Origin: Kluyvera sichuanensis
GTDB taxonomy: Bacteria; Pseudomonadota; Gammaproteobacteria; Enterobacterales; Enterobacteriaceae
NCBI RefSeq assembly: GCF_014218705.1
Contig: NZ_JABBJF010000042.1
Location: 1-33,774 of the forward strand
Length of the DNA: 33,774 bases
Reading direction: 5' to 3'
Shown here: in pieces, positions 1 to 9,574 of the stretch
How positions within the stretch are numbered: position 1 is the stretch's first letter
Layout: each line of letters begins with the position of its first letter
Notes under the pieces: model-generated
The model's input: the letters and a program-made list of their open reading frames with translations, nothing else
What the model was told of the DNA's origin: nothing
Database searches by the model: none
Position numbers and translations under genes: made by a program

Positions 1-41
1 TATGACCGGAAAAGCCGTAGTATTATCCGGATAGACTAGGA

Positions 42-89
42 AAGTGTTACCTATGTTCCCGGTCTGAAGTGTTACCTATGTATCCGGTC
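42..89. repeat. Two tandem 25-bp-period direct repeats, possible IS end
   Basis: The stretch AAGTGTTACCTATGT occurs at 42-56 and again at 67-81, each followed by a two-base variable step and CCGGTC, so the two units match at 21 of 23 positions. Multiple short direct repeats at a terminus are typical of IS21-family elements and some other transposons, so this may be the outer end of an insertion sequence lying to the left of the window. No transposase is visible here. The family assignment is a guess. Confidence 0.45.
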
Positions 90-100
90 GTACATTCGCT

Positions 101-156
101 CGCCCGGGCTACATATTGCACAATTGTAGCCCGGCCAAGCGCGGCGCTGCCGGGTT
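101..156. repeat. REP/BIME-like palindromic element
   Basis: CCCGGGCTACA at 103-113 is complementary to TGTAGCCCGG at 125-134, and the second arm continues into a GC-rich stretch ending in GCCGGGTTT (149-157), which resembles enterobacterial REP (repetitive extragenic palindrome) units. It lies just beyond the 3' end of roxA, the usual place for a REP, where it may stabilise the transcript end or terminate transcription. Confidence 0.55.
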
Positions 157-165
157 TATCGCACA

Positions 166-1287
166 TTACTCAGCAAAGAACCAATACCCGCTGTTCACCA
201 GTGCGGCCAACATTGCCAGGAAGGACGGGTCGTCCAGCGCCTCACCAAAATGCTGGCTCTCCAGCATAATACTGCCCGCCATCGCGTCCAGCGCCTGCTG
301 ATGCGGTGAATCCACTTTCTCGCCGTTAACAAAGAAATCGTCGCCGATACGAATCACTCGCAGGCCGCCCAGACGTTGCAGCATATCGCCCTGTTGCAGC
401 GCGTCGTAAATCTCATCCGGTTGATACGGCGGCTCCGGCGGCGCGATATCCAGTTCGTGGCGCGACTGGCTGATAAACTCGCCCAGCCACTGCTGGAAAT
501 GCTCCGGCTGCTGGATCAACCCCAGCATCATGTCGCGCAGACGATCCACTTCCTGCGGCAGCAGATCCGCCGGGTGATCGCGTGACGGTACGTCCGGGTC
601 GCTGTAGTGCTGGTTACCGAGGTCGCGCTGCAGAATATAGTCGGCAAAGCCGCTAATCAGCTCGCGGCTGTTCGGCGAACGGAAGCCTACGGAATAGTTG
701 AGTGAATTCTCCAGCGCGTAGCCTTCGTGCGGGAATCCAGGCGGAATATAGAGGATATCGCCGGGCTCCATCTCTTCATCAATGATCGCCTCGAACGCCT
801 GTACCTGCAGCAGATCCGGGTGCGGGCAGTGCTGCTTAAGCGCGGTTTTCTCGCCCACGCGCCAGCGACGACGGCCGGTACCCTGAATGATAAAGACATC
901 ATACTGATCGACATGTGGGCCAACGCCGCCGCCCGGCACTGAGAAGGAGATCATCAGATCGTCAATGCGCCAGTCGGGGAGGGCGCGGAACGGGCGCATT
1001 AGCGCGCTGGAGGGTTCGTGCCAGTGGTCAACGGCCTGAACCAGCAGCGACCAGTTGCTTTCACCGAGGTGATCGTAGCTTTCGAAAGGACCGTGGCTGA
1101 CCTGCCAGTTGCCATCAAGGTGGCTCACCAGTCGGCTATCCACTTCATTTTCCATCGCCAGACCAGCTAGTTCATCCGGTGAAATAGGGTCAATAAAGTT
1201 GGCGAAGCCGCGTTTCAGCACCACCGGGCGTTTTTGCCAGTAGCGCGCCATAAAATCGGGCCAGTTTAACGTTAAGTGGTATTCCAT
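166..1287 (-). CDS. roxA: 50S ribosomal protein L16 arginine 3-hydroxylase RoxA (YcfD)
   Basis: This is a JmjC-type, Fe(II)- and 2-oxoglutarate-dependent oxygenase that hydroxylates an arginine of ribosomal protein L16 in the cytoplasm. The 373-aa product has the expected length. The metal-binding triad is visible as His125-x-Asp127 (in GPHVDQYD) and His187 (in PPGFPHEG). The C-terminal part is the dimerisation/winged-helix region of the family. It is followed upstream on the same strand by phoQ, as in E. coli, where roxA is the gene beyond phoQ; 76 bp separate the two. The right-hand ATG is supported by family length and by the conserved N-terminus. Confidence 0.96.
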   Translation of the reverse strand: MEYHLTLNWPDFMARYWQKRPVVLKRGFANFIDPISPDELAGLAMENEVDSRLVSHLDGNWQVSHGPFESYDHLGESNWSLLVQAVDHWHEPSSALMRPFRALPDWRIDDLMISFSVPGGGVGPHVDQYDVFIIQGTGRRRWRVGEKTALKQHCPHPDLLQVQAFEAIIDEEMEPGDILYIPPGFPHEGYALENSLNYSVGFRSPNSRELISGFADYILQRDLGNQHYSDPDVPSRDHPADLLPQEVDRLRDMMLGLIQQPEHFQQWLGEFISQSRHELDIAPPEPPYQPDEIYDALQQGDMLQRLGGLRVIRIGDDFFVNGEKVDSPHQQALDAMAGSIMLESQHFGEALDDPSFLAMLAALVNSGYWFFAE

Positions 1288-1363
1288 ATTGATATTTCCG
1301 CAGCAGATGTATGTCCGGATTATACATCGTATTCACAAAACTACCCTGCTACGGAAACATTAT

Positions 1364-2827
1364 TTACCCTTCGTGACTGTCGAGATCCTGATGGCCGAAA
1401 AGGACCTCCATTTTTGCGCCGCCGAGCAGGCTTTCGTGGGCGATAATCTGGCCGTCATACTGGTCAACAATATCGCGGGCTACCGACAGGCCAACCCCTT
1501 GCCCTGGACGTAACGTATCGGCGCGCTGGCCGCGGTCAAAGACGATATCGCGCTTACTTTGCGGAATGCCAGGACCGTCATCTTCGACAAAGACATGCAG
1601 ATAATCGTCGCTCTGACGGGCGGAAACCTCAACGAACTCAAGGCAGTACTTGCAGGCGTTATCCAGCAGGTTGCCCATCACTTCCATAAAGTCGTTTTTC
1701 TCACCGACAAAGGAGATCTCCGGCGAAATGTCCAGGGTGATGTTGACCCCTTTACGTTGATAGACCTTATTGAGCGCCGACGTCAGGCTGTCCAGCAGCG
1801 GGGCGACCGGGTGAAGCTCGCGGCTAAGCAGGGTGCTATCGCTACGCATACTGGCGCGATGCAGGTAGTAGCCAATCTGCTGCGAGATGCGGCTTATCTG
1901 CTCCAGCATCACCGGTTCGGCTTCGTTGACGGTGATCTTTTCACTGCGCAGCGAACGCAGCGAGCTTTGCAGCACCGCTAACGGGGTTTTCAGACTGTGG
2001 GTCAAATCGGTGAGCGTAGTTCGATACTTGTCGTAGCGGTCGCGCTCGCTTTTTAGCAGCCGGTTAAGGTTGCGAACCAGGCTTGTCAGTTCGCGGGTGG
2101 TATCAGGATTCAGATGCTCGCGGTGATGTTCCTCCAGTTCGCGGACCTCGCGGGTGAGGTCCGCGATGGGGCGTAGGCTCCAGTGGGCAGCAATCCACAG
2201 CAGTGGAATAACCAGCAGCAGGTTGGCGGCGAGTACGTAGGAGAACCAGCTCCAGACCATATAGGAACGCTTAAGCTCAATCGGAATGGTATCGACCACC
2301 ACGATAGTCAGCGCAGGCATCAGGCTGGTGGCTGGATAGCTGTTAACGGCCACCGAGTGGGTCATCTCCGAATCGTCGCCTTCCTGGCGCATTTCGGTCA
2401 GCTCTTTTTGCATCTCATGATCGTCGCGCAGCAGGGTACTGCTGGCGTCGGCATCCGCTTCTATTTCATAGAAACCGTTGCCTTTAAGCCACTCGGGCTG
2501 AATGCTTTTCGTGAGCCACGGGAGATCTTTTTGCTGCCACAGCAGTTCGCCCCGATCGTTATAGATCAGCGCAACCGTGGGGCCCTGCATATTGAGATTC
2601 TCGGGGATATCGACGTGCAGCGCGTTGTCTTCCCATTTGGAGAGGGTATAGAACAGGTTGCTCTCGCCGCGCAGCAGACGGAAGGTGGTTTTATCGAAGC
2701 TGACGCTATAGCCAACCAGCGCCACCATGCCGTAGGCCAGTGACAGCACGATAACCACCGCGGCCGTCGCCAGCAGGAAACGCATCCGCAGTGAAAGCGG
2801 CAGGAGATGCCGACGTAAGCTCTTCAT
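1364..2827 (-). CDS. phoQ: Sensor histidine kinase PhoQ
   Basis: PhoQ is the inner-membrane sensor of low Mg2+/Ca2+, acidic pH and cationic antimicrobial peptides; it phosphorylates PhoP. The 487-aa product has two membrane segments (about residues 15-40 and 193-215) bracketing a periplasmic sensor domain with an acidic patch near residues 149-154 (EGDDSE). A HAMP region follows, then the phospho-acceptor His277 in [10 protein letters not shown] and a HATPase domain with N-box NLLDNACKY and G-box DDGPGIP and GQGVGLSVA. The start codon overlaps the end of phoP by 4 nt, so the pair is one operon with coupled translation. Nothing looks abnormal. Confidence 0.98.
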   Translation of the reverse strand: MKSLRRHLLPLSLRMRFLLATAAVVIVLSLAYGMVALVGYSVSFDKTTFRLLRGESNLFYTLSKWEDNALHVDIPENLNMQGPTVALIYNDRGELLWQQKDLPWLTKSIQPEWLKGNGFYEIEADADASSTLLRDDHEMQKELTEMRQEGDDSEMTHSVAVNSYPATSLMPALTIVVVDTIPIELKRSYMVWSWFSYVLAANLLLVIPLLWIAAHWSLRPIADLTREVRELEEHHREHLNPDTTRELTSLVRNLNRLLKSERDRYDKYRTTLTDLTHSLKTPLAVLQSSLRSLRSEKITVNEAEPVMLEQISRISQQIGYYLHRASMRSDSTLLSRELHPVAPLLDSLTSALNKVYQRKGVNITLDISPEISFVGEKNDFMEVMGNLLDNACKYCLEFVEVSARQSDDYLHVFVEDDGPGIPQSKRDIVFDRGQRADTLRPGQGVGLSVARDIVDQYDGQIIAHESLLGGAKMEVLFGHQDLDSHEG

Positions 2828-3498
2828 TCGCGTAGTTCGAACAGATAGCCCTGACCGCGTACGGTGATAATCACGTCCTGGGGATACTGAGCCTGAATTT
2901 TCTTACGCAGGCGGCCCATCAGTACGTCGATGGTGTGGCTCTCGCGCAGTTCCGCATCGGGATAGAGCTGAAGCATCAGGGAGTCTTTGCTGACCACTTT
3001 GCCGTTATTGCGGATCAGCGTTTCCATAATAGTGTATTCAAACGCGGTGAGCTTAATCACTTCGTCATTAATGGAGAGCTCGCGGCGGGAGAGGTCAACC
3101 TGGAACGGCGGCAGGGAGATAACCTGCGAAGCATGCCCGCTGTTACGACGCATCAGCGCCTGCATACGGGCCGCCACTTCCTCAATATGGAAAGGTTTGG
3201 TGACGTAGTCGTCGGCGCCCGCGCTCAGCACTTCCACCTTATCCTGCCAGCTTTCACGCGCGGTGAGCACCAGAATAGGCAGCGAAATATCGTGGCTGCG
3301 CCAGCGGCGGATCAGCGACAGGCCGTCCTCATCGGGAAGCCCTAAATCCACAATCGCAATATCCGGGATATGCTCGCCTAAGTAATAGTCTGCTTCCTTC
3401 GCGTCTTCTGCGGCATCCACCTGGTGGCCCATTTCCTGGAGCTGAACTTTCAGGTGGTGACGTAACAGAGCGTTGTCCTCTACGACGAGTACGCGCAT
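2824..3498 (-). CDS. phoP: Response regulator PhoP
   Basis: PhoP is an OmpR-family DNA-binding response regulator controlling Mg2+ uptake, lipid A modification and peptide resistance. The 224-aa product carries the receiver domain (phospho-acceptor Asp51 in [10 protein letters not shown], Thr79, Lys101 in KPF) and a C-terminal winged helix ending in the RGQGYLF motif. It is the first gene of phoPQ, overlapping phoQ by 4 nt. A PhoP-box-like pair of half-sites at 3559-3574, with a -10-like CATAAT, lies upstream on the minus strand, as expected for the autoregulated promoter. Confidence 0.98.
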   Translation of the reverse strand: MRVLVVEDNALLRHHLKVQLQEMGHQVDAAEDAKEADYYLGEHIPDIAIVDLGLPDEDGLSLIRRWRSHDISLPILVLTARESWQDKVEVLSAGADDYVTKPFHIEEVAARMQALMRRNSGHASQVISLPPFQVDLSRRELSINDEVIKLTAFEYTIMETLIRNNGKVVSKDSLMLQLYPDAELRESHTIDVLMGRLRKKIQAQYPQDVIITVRGQGYLFELRE

Positions 3499-3540
3499 GC
3501 TGCTTCTCCATTAAATAAATGACGTGAATAGTTTAACGCG

Positions 3541-3574
3541 ATTATGAGCTTATGGAGATAAACATTAACTAAAT
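3541..3574 (-). promoter_or_regulatory. PhoP box and -10 of the autoregulated phoPQ promoter
   Basis: On the minus strand ATTTA (3574-3570) and GTTTA (3563-3559) are direct half-sites 11 bp apart, matching the PhoP box pattern. Twelve bases further on is CATAAT (3546-3541), a good -10 at the spacing seen in PhoP-activated promoters. The ATG of phoP lies 42 bp beyond. This matches the E. coli phoPQ P1 layout; TSS and binding are inferred. Confidence 0.7.
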
Positions 3575-3586
3575 TGGCGGGAAAGT

Positions 3587-3611
3587 CCCCTCCTTCAGGA
3601 AGAAGGAGGGG
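3587..3611 (-). terminator. Hairpin downstream of purB
   Basis: A perfect 10-bp stem, CCCCTCCTTC (3587-3596) with GAAGGAGGGG (3602-3611), encloses a 5-nt loop 11 bp after the purB stop codon. On the minus strand the following bases are ACTTTCCC, so the T-tract is weak. It may attenuate read-through from purB into phoP. Confidence 0.6.
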
Positions 3612-3621
3612 GAGGGCGGGA

Positions 3622-4995
<1,374 letters not shown>

Positions 4996-5643
4996 TCATA
5001 ACTCCGGGGTTAAATGAGCAAGAATTTGTTTGGCCTGAGTGGTCAGGCGATTACGAGAAAACATCAGCTGTAGACGGCCACCGCCAACCTGGTGCCACAG
5101 CACCGCGGCGCGGATACCTGCCAGCAGCGAAGCACGGACCTTGGACTGCACCTGCGGGCTTTGCAGCACGGCAGGGGAGCCGGTCACCTGAATTCGCGGG
5201 CCGAGCGGGCTAATCACGTCAACATAAATACCCGCCATCGCGCTCAGCAGGGTGTCTGACTGTAAATCAAAATGGTCGAGCTGACGCTGCAGACCGGTAA
5301 TACGGTTGCCCAGAATATCCATCGCGCCTTTGGCGGCGGCGAGCTTGCGCTCCAGCACCATCAGGCTGAGGGTATAGCGGGTCAGCTCTGCGTTCAGACC
5401 CTGACGGCTGCTGGCGTTCAGCACTGCGAGCAGGGTTTCAAGGCCGAGACGAAGATTGGCTTCACTGCCACCGAAGACGCCCAGCGCAGAGTCTGGGTTG
5501 AGATCGATAATACTGTTCAGCGAAACGTGTAACGCATCGCCGTCGCAGTGCCCCTGATGGGCCAACTGCTGCACCAGACGGGCTGACTGGCAGATGCCGG
5601 CCAGCGCCAGGGTGATGTCATAGTAATTCTTCGCCACGCTCAC
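4996..5643 (-). CDS. hflD: High-frequency lysogenization protein HflD
   Basis: HflD is a peripheral inner-membrane protein; in E. coli it binds phage lambda CII, lowering DNA binding and promoting its degradation. Its normal cellular role is not settled. The product is 215 aa (about 213 in E. coli), mostly helical, with no signal peptide or obvious membrane span. It sits between mnmA and purB, as in E. coli. The ATG at 5643 is preceded by a purine-rich AAGGAGTG-like site on the minus strand. Confidence 0.93.
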   Translation of the reverse strand: MSVAKNYYDITLALAGICQSARLVQQLAHQGHCDGDALHVSLNSIIDLNPDSALGVFGGSEANLRLGLETLLAVLNASSRQGLNAELTRYTLSLMVLERKLAAAKGAMDILGNRITGLQRQLDHFDLQSDTLLSAMAGIYVDVISPLGPRIQVTGSPAVLQSPQVQSKVRASLLAGIRAAVLWHQVGGGRLQLMFSRNRLTTQAKQILAHLTPEL

Positions 5644-5711
5644 TCCTTGTTGGCATCTGACCTGCGGCGCGACGCGGGCCAGAGTGCGTTATACCCTATC
5701 GAGGCAGGGCT

Positions 5712-6821
5712 TTATTCCACTGGCAGCGGCAGACGCTGCTCAATCACGCCGCCACCCAGGCAGATTTCCCCGTTGTAGAACACGGCGGACTGACCAGGAG
5801 TGACTGCGGCAACAGGTTCTTCAAAACGAACCTCAATACGACCTTCATCCAGCGCGGTAACGGTGCACGGGATATCGGTCTGGCGATAGCGGGTCTTCAC
5901 GGTGCAGCGGAACGTGCCGGTGACCGGTTCGCGGTCAACCCAGTGCAGCTGCTGCGCGATAAGACCGACGGACATCAGTCGCGGGTGATCGTGACCCTGA
6001 GCGACAACCAGCACGTTGTTTTCAACGTCTTTGTCGACCACGTACCACGGATCTTCCGTCCCTTCTTTGGTCCCGCCAATACCCAGACCTTTACGCTGAC
6101 CGAGCGTGTGGTACATCAGCCCCTGATGGGTGCCGATCTCTTCGCCGTCAACGGTGATGATTTTGCCCGGCTGCGCCGGCAGGTAGCGACCGAGGAACTC
6201 GCGGAATTTACGCTCGCCGATAAAGCAGATACCGGTAGAGTCTTTTTTCTTCGCGGTGATGAGATCCAGCTCTTCGGCGATTTTACGCACCTGCGGTTTT
6301 TCCAGTTCGCCGACCGGGAACAGGCTTTGTGCGATCTGTTCGTGGCCCAGCGTATAAAGGAAGTAGCTCTGGTCTTTGTTGCCGTCGAGACCACGCAGAA
6401 GCTGGCTTTTGCCGTTCACATCCGCGCGGCGCACATAGTGGCCGGTGGCGATGTAATCAGCGCCCAGATCTTCAGCAGCGAACTCGAGGAAAGCTTTAAA
6501 TTTGATCTCTTTGTTGCACAGGATGTCCGGGTTCGGCGTACGGCCCGCTTTGTACTCTTCCAGGAAGAGCTCAAATACGTTATCCCAGTATTCGGCAGCA
6601 AAGTTCACGGTGTGCAGCTCAATACCGAGCTTATCGCACACCGCTTGTGCATCGGCCAGATCCGCCGCCGCAGTGCAGTATTCCTCGCCGTCATCTTCCT
6701 CCCAGTTCTTCATGAACAGGCCCTCCACCTTATAGCCCTGTTGTTGTAACAGGTAGGCGGAAACGGAGGAATCAACACCGCCGGACATGCCGACGATCAC
6801 TTTTTTCTGGCTTTCTGACAT
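5712..6821 (-). CDS. mnmA: tRNA-specific 2-thiouridylase MnmA
   Basis: MnmA installs the 2-thio group on U34 of tRNA-Lys, -Glu and -Gln, taking sulfur through the Tus relay. The PP-loop ATP-binding motif SGGVDSS is near the N-terminus, and the two catalytic cysteines are visible in [12 protein letters not shown] and [12 protein letters not shown]. The frame is open to an upstream ATG at 6866, but the family-typical start [15 protein letters not shown] is at 6821 and gives 369 aa, close to the E. coli 368, so I use that. The gene precedes hflD with a 68-bp gap and follows nudJ closely on the same strand. Confidence 0.96.
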   Translation of the reverse strand: MSESQKKVIVGMSGGVDSSVSAYLLQQQGYKVEGLFMKNWEEDDGEEYCTAAADLADAQAVCDKLGIELHTVNFAAEYWDNVFELFLEEYKAGRTPNPDILCNKEIKFKAFLEFAAEDLGADYIATGHYVRRADVNGKSQLLRGLDGNKDQSYFLYTLGHEQIAQSLFPVGELEKPQVRKIAEELDLITAKKKDSTGICFIGERKFREFLGRYLPAQPGKIITVDGEEIGTHQGLMYHTLGQRKGLGIGGTKEGTEDPWYVVDKDVENNVLVVAQGHDHPRLMSVGLIAQQLHWVDREPVTGTFRCTVKTRYRQTDIPCTVTALDEGRIEVRFEEPVAAVTPGQSAVFYNGEICLGGGVIEQRLPLPVE

Positions 6822-6874
6822 TGGAATACTCACGACATTGGACTTCAAGGCGGCATATTCTAGCACGCGGCCCT

Positions 6875-7336
6875 TTACTTGACACCCTCTGTAAACGGCC
6901 AGTTAAATTCGCCGATGAGTGACAGCGGATAGCGTGCATCCTGCTGATAGCTACGAATACTTTCGGCAACCAGCGCGGAACGCAGGTTTTTAGCCTGCAA
7001 AATCTCGTCGGCGCTGAGCCATAAACAGCGGTCAATGTCGCTATCGTGCGGTTCGGTCGCGCAGATACTGTCGAGTTCAATGACGAACAGGAATCGCAGG
7101 AACGGCGTGTTGTCCGGGGCCAGCCACTGGTGCATTCGGAGAAAATGCTGCGGCTTAGCGCGGATGCCGGTCTCTTCCCATAGCTCGCGCTCGGCGGCCT
7201 GGGCCAGTGTCTCATCTGCCTCAAGGTGGCCTGCGGGCTGGTTCCAGAGCGCTTTGCCGTTGATGGTCTCTTCAACGACCAGAAATTTATCTTCAGCGTG
7301 AACCACGCAGGCGACGGTAACGTGTGGCTTGAACAT
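6875..7336 (-). CDS. nudJ: Nudix phosphatase NudJ
   Basis: NudJ is a cytoplasmic Nudix hydrolase; the E. coli enzyme releases phosphate from HMP pyrophosphate (thiamine pathway) and from nucleoside tri- and diphosphates. The product is 153 aa, and the Nudix box is intact: [17 protein letters not shown] continuing into WEETGI (residues 37-58). It lies upstream of mnmA in the same orientation. In E. coli the next gene would be rluE; here the whole curli locus intervenes. Confidence 0.95.
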   Translation of the reverse strand: MFKPHVTVACVVHAEDKFLVVEETINGKALWNQPAGHLEADETLAQAAERELWEETGIRAKPQHFLRMHQWLAPDNTPFLRFLFVIELDSICATEPHDSDIDRCLWLSADEILQAKNLRSALVAESIRSYQQDARYPLSLIGEFNWPFTEGVK

Positions 7337-7341
7337 GCGGC

Positions 7342-7372
7342 ATCCTTATCGAGCGAGAAAGAAGATAAGGAT
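7342..7372 (-). terminator. Hairpin between csgC and nudJ
   Basis: ATCCTTATC (7342-7350) pairs perfectly with GATAAGGAT (7364-7372) around a 13-nt loop. It lies between the csgC stop and the nudJ start. There is no T-tract on the minus strand after the stem, so it could be a factor-dependent 3' end of the csgBAC transcript or an RNA-stability element. Confidence 0.45.
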
Positions 7373-7393
7373 ATAAAGAAGAAGAGGGGGAAA

Positions 7394-7723
7394 TCAAACT
7401 CGCGCCGACGATTGCCAGCTTTGCTGCACGATGATCCCCTGGCGGTTGCTGAGGGTGACGGTCACCTGCGCCCACTCTCCCGGCGGCAGCGTCAGCGTCA
7501 TGCTGGCCAGCGGCTGCGGCTTTTTCCCCTCAAGCGCAATGCTGCCGCGCTGGCTACTGGTGCTTTGCCCGGACGTCCCCTGATGAATGACGCTGACGGT
7601 TAACTGGCACTGGCAATCGTCGGCCAGGGTGACCATCGGCGTAATAACAACCGCATCGGCCTGCTGTTGGGTATCAAACCAGAGCTGATTGCTGAGGGCG
7701 GCGGCGATAAGCAGTAGATGCAT
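7394..7723 (-). CDS. csgC: Curli assembly chaperone/inhibitor CsgC
   Basis: CsgC is a small periplasmic immunoglobulin-fold protein that keeps CsgA from polymerising prematurely. The product is 109 aa (110 in E. coli). It has a short N-terminal signal sequence (MHLLLIAAALS) and the family's Cys-x-Cys motif (DDCQCQL). Overall similarity to E. coli CsgC is only moderate, but the SSGQS-like stretch, the CxC motif and the position directly after csgA support the call. A strong hairpin separates it from csgA, so its expression may be lower than that of csgA. Confidence 0.88.
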   Translation of the reverse strand: MHLLLIAAALSNQLWFDTQQQADAVVITPMVTLADDCQCQLTVSVIHQGTSGQSTSSQRGSIALEGKKPQPLASMTLTLPPGEWAQVTVTLSNRQGIIVQQSWQSSARV

Positions 7724-7749
7724 AGAAGCCTCCTTTTGCTGAGAGAAAT

Positions 7750-7776
7750 CAGCCGGATGAGAGGCTCATCCGGCTG
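7750..7776 (-). terminator. Perfect 11-bp hairpin between csgA and csgC
   Basis: CAGCCGGATGA (7750-7760), loop GAGGC and TCATCCGGCTG (7766-7776) form an 11-bp stem 5 bp after the csgA stop. On the minus strand the stem is followed by ATTTCTCT, a weak T-rich tail. It probably acts as a partial terminator or 3' stabiliser giving abundant csgBA mRNA and less csgC. Confidence 0.6.
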
Positions 7777-7781
7777 TCGTG

Positions 7782-8318
7782 TTATTGCTGTGAGGTGTAC
7801 GAGTTATTGTGGTTACCGCTTTGGTTCACAATCGTCAGCGAGTTATTGTACGACTGATTAACGTTGCTGTTGTTGTACCAACCGCTCTGGGAGACCAGCA
7901 CCATCGCGTCATGCGCAGACTGGCCCACGGTCGAGCCGTTGTAGCTACCGGTCTGTTTCACTTCAATCGAGCTTCTGTCGCCGGTCTGTACCGCCGTAGA
8001 GTAGTTGTTGTTACCTGCCTGGTTGATGCTGGTCAGGCTACGATCGCCGGTCTGGTTGGCCACCGAGGTGTTATTACTGCCGCCCTGGTGTACGTCGATT
8101 TTCGATTTGTAGGCGCTGCTTTGCACCGCACTCGAGCTGTTGCTATTGCCAGACTGGTAGACATGGATCATGGCATCCCAGTTACCGACCTGAGGCAGCG
8201 TCGGGCTGCTGTACTGCGGGAATTCTGACGGACCACCGCTACCTGAATGGTTACCGGAGGCCAGCGCTGAACCCGAGACGAACAATGCTGACAAAACAAC
8301 AATTTTCCACGTTTTCAT
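7782..8318 (-). CDS. csgA: Major curlin subunit CsgA (six-repeat form)
   Basis: CsgA is the secreted amyloid subunit of curli fibres. Residues 1-20 are a Sec signal peptide (...SGSALA), then a glycine/serine-rich N-terminal segment to about residue 48. Six repeats of about 22 residues follow, starting near 49, 72, 94, 116, 138 and 160, each with the curlin pattern x5-Q-x-G-x2-N-x5-Q. E. coli CsgA has five repeats and 151 aa; this protein has six and 178 aa, and is rich in Asn, Ser and Tyr, ending SYTSQQ. The gene follows csgB by 48 bp, and a CsgD-box-like sequence lies in that gap. It is polymerised outside the cell by CsgB nucleation after export through CsgG. Confidence 0.93.
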   Translation of the reverse strand: MKTWKIVVLSALFVSGSALASGNHSGSGGPSEFPQYSSPTLPQVGNWDAMIHVYQSGNSNSSSAVQSSAYKSKIDVHQGGSNNTSVANQTGDRSLTSINQAGNNNYSTAVQTGDRSSIEVKQTGSYNGSTVGQSAHDAMVLVSQSGWYNNSNVNQSYNNSLTIVNQSGNHNNSYTSQQ

Positions 8319-8346
8319 GAAGATACCCCATAGGTTTATCGATAGT

Positions 8347-8357
8347 TAACTCACCCG
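8347..8357 (-). promoter_or_regulatory. CsgD-box-like sequence between csgB and csgA
   Basis: The minus strand reads CGGGTGAGTTA, identical to the core I recall for the E. coli CsgD site upstream of csgBA. Here it lies in the 48-bp gap between the csgB stop and the csgA start, not in front of csgB, where I see no equally good copy. It could drive or boost csgA separately. Confidence 0.45.
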
Positions 8358-8366
8358 TACCGCTTG

Positions 8367-8873
8367 CTAATTTTGGGTAATGCGAATTGCCATTCCTGCC
8401 GAGTTTTGCACAACGCCCGCGCTGCGGTTTGTGCCCGTTTGATTAATCTGCGTAATATTGCCGTTGCCTTTATTGACAATTTCCGCAAAGTTATCAAAAC
8501 CCGTTTGCGTAATATCTGCCTGATTACCCGTGCCTGCTTGCACTAAGATTGCGGAGTTATTCATCCCTGATTGAGTAACATTGGCAGTATTACTATTGCC
8601 GTATTGAGCCAGCGCCGCGCGATTATTAAAGCCACTTTGGCTTAACGTTGCGGCATTATGTCCACCAAACTGCGAAATTGAGCCAAATAAATGACTGCCA
8701 GACTGAGTAATAGCGGCGAAATTTCCACTACCTTGCTGACCAGTAATAGCAATTTTATCGTAGCCCTGATGGAATTTATCCAGCCCGGAGAATTCTGAGC
8801 CCGCTAAATCCCCTCCAGCAGTTGCCAGACAGGAATAACCCAATACGGGTATTAATAAAAACCACTGTTTCAT
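8367..8873 (-). CDS. csgB: Minor curlin / nucleator CsgB
   Basis: CsgB is the outer-membrane-associated nucleator that templates CsgA polymerisation. It has a signal peptide (about residues 1-19, ending CLATA) and then the segment GGDLAGSEFSGLDK, which resembles the mature E. coli CsgB N-terminus. Six 22-residue repeats start at about 40, 62, 84, 106, 128 and 150. The last repeat ends MAIRITQN, corresponding to the surface-anchoring C-terminus MAIRVTQR of E. coli CsgB. The length is 168 aa against 151 in E. coli, which accounts for most of an added repeat. It is the first gene of csgBAC, and its promoter lies in the shared 8874-9574 region. Confidence 0.93.
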   Translation of the reverse strand: MKQWFLLIPVLGYSCLATAGGDLAGSEFSGLDKFHQGYDKIAITGQQGSGNFAAITQSGSHLFGSISQFGGHNAATLSQSGFNNRAALAQYGNSNTANVTQSGMNNSAILVQAGTGNQADITQTGFDNFAEIVNKGNGNITQINQTGTNRSAGVVQNSAGMAIRITQN

Positions 8874-9574
8874 AATGGCACCTTGATTTAACCGATGGTT
8901 AAAGTCAGGAGTTAAATCGGCGCACCAATAGCCTGCTTATGAATAACTGGCTGCGCTGATTTATGGCTTGAGTATGTCGGAGGGGAGAAACTAATTTTTT
9001 CGCCTGAATTGCGTATTTTGAAAAATCACGTCAGTCGTTAGTATGAGTTTTTTGAGGAAAGCTCGTGGTAGGGTGCGGCGCGAGCGGGATGTTACCGGTA
9101 TGCGTTCTTATACGATCAGTACGTATTGGTTTACACCTTCCGCAAAGTCCGCCATTTCTATGACAAATAATGTCAGTTCTCATTTACACCCACTGCCTTT
9201 TTTGGTGGGTCTGGCAATATCATGCATAAAATACGATGTATCCATGAAGCCAATCCTCGAATTTGGCTAAATGACAATTTCGCTATTTTTTGTAGGAAAA
9301 TCAGCAGTAAGGTGAAATCAGCCTGAAATAAACTGACATGATCTTGTTACAATTTGAAACACAAATAATCCTTGCGATAAAAATGGCAATGTCTAGATTG
9401 AACAGTATTGCAGCACTTTCTGGAAACAAGCGCCAATTGTGCGTCCATTTTCCCTTTATTGTCATACTTATATATCAGCAACTACACAGAACAGCACCTC
9501 TTTCTTGATATGCATTTTTTATGCATATCAGAAAGAGAGCTTGTTCCGAGCAGCAAGCGGAATGGGGTTTCATA
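8874..9574. promoter_or_regulatory. Divergent csgB/csgD control region
   Basis: This 701-bp AT-rich gap has no convincing gene; the short frame at 9043-9270 has no recognisable product. It matches the long regulatory region that separates the two curli operons in E. coli (binding of OmpR, IHF, H-NS, CpxR and others is known there). Candidate elements seen are TTGTTACAATTTGAAACA at 9344-9361 (OmpR-like), CATACT at 9463-9468 (sigma-S-like -10 for csgD), a hairpin ACCCAC/GTGGGT at 9188-9210, and an inverted pair GATTTAAC/GTTAAATC (8884-8891, 8910-8917) in the csgB leader. All are unproven. Confidence 0.7.
9498..9537 (+). promoter_or_regulatory. Long hairpin in the csgD 5' leader
   Basis: CTCTTTCTTGATATGCAT (9498-9515) pairs with ATGCATATCAGAAAGAG (9521-9537) with one unpaired T and a TTTTT loop, giving about 17 bp. 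It ends 37 nt before the csgD start and lies inside the presumed leader. In E. coli the csgD leader is the target of several small RNAs, so a control role here is plausible but inferred. Confidence 0.55.

Noticed and set aside
5943-6749. A 268-codon open frame antisense to mnmA
   Set aside because: It is fully contained in mnmA and has no supporting motif.
9043-9270. A 75-codon frame in the csgB-csgD gap
   Set aside because: No convincing ribosome-binding site or similarity; the region is the expected control region.
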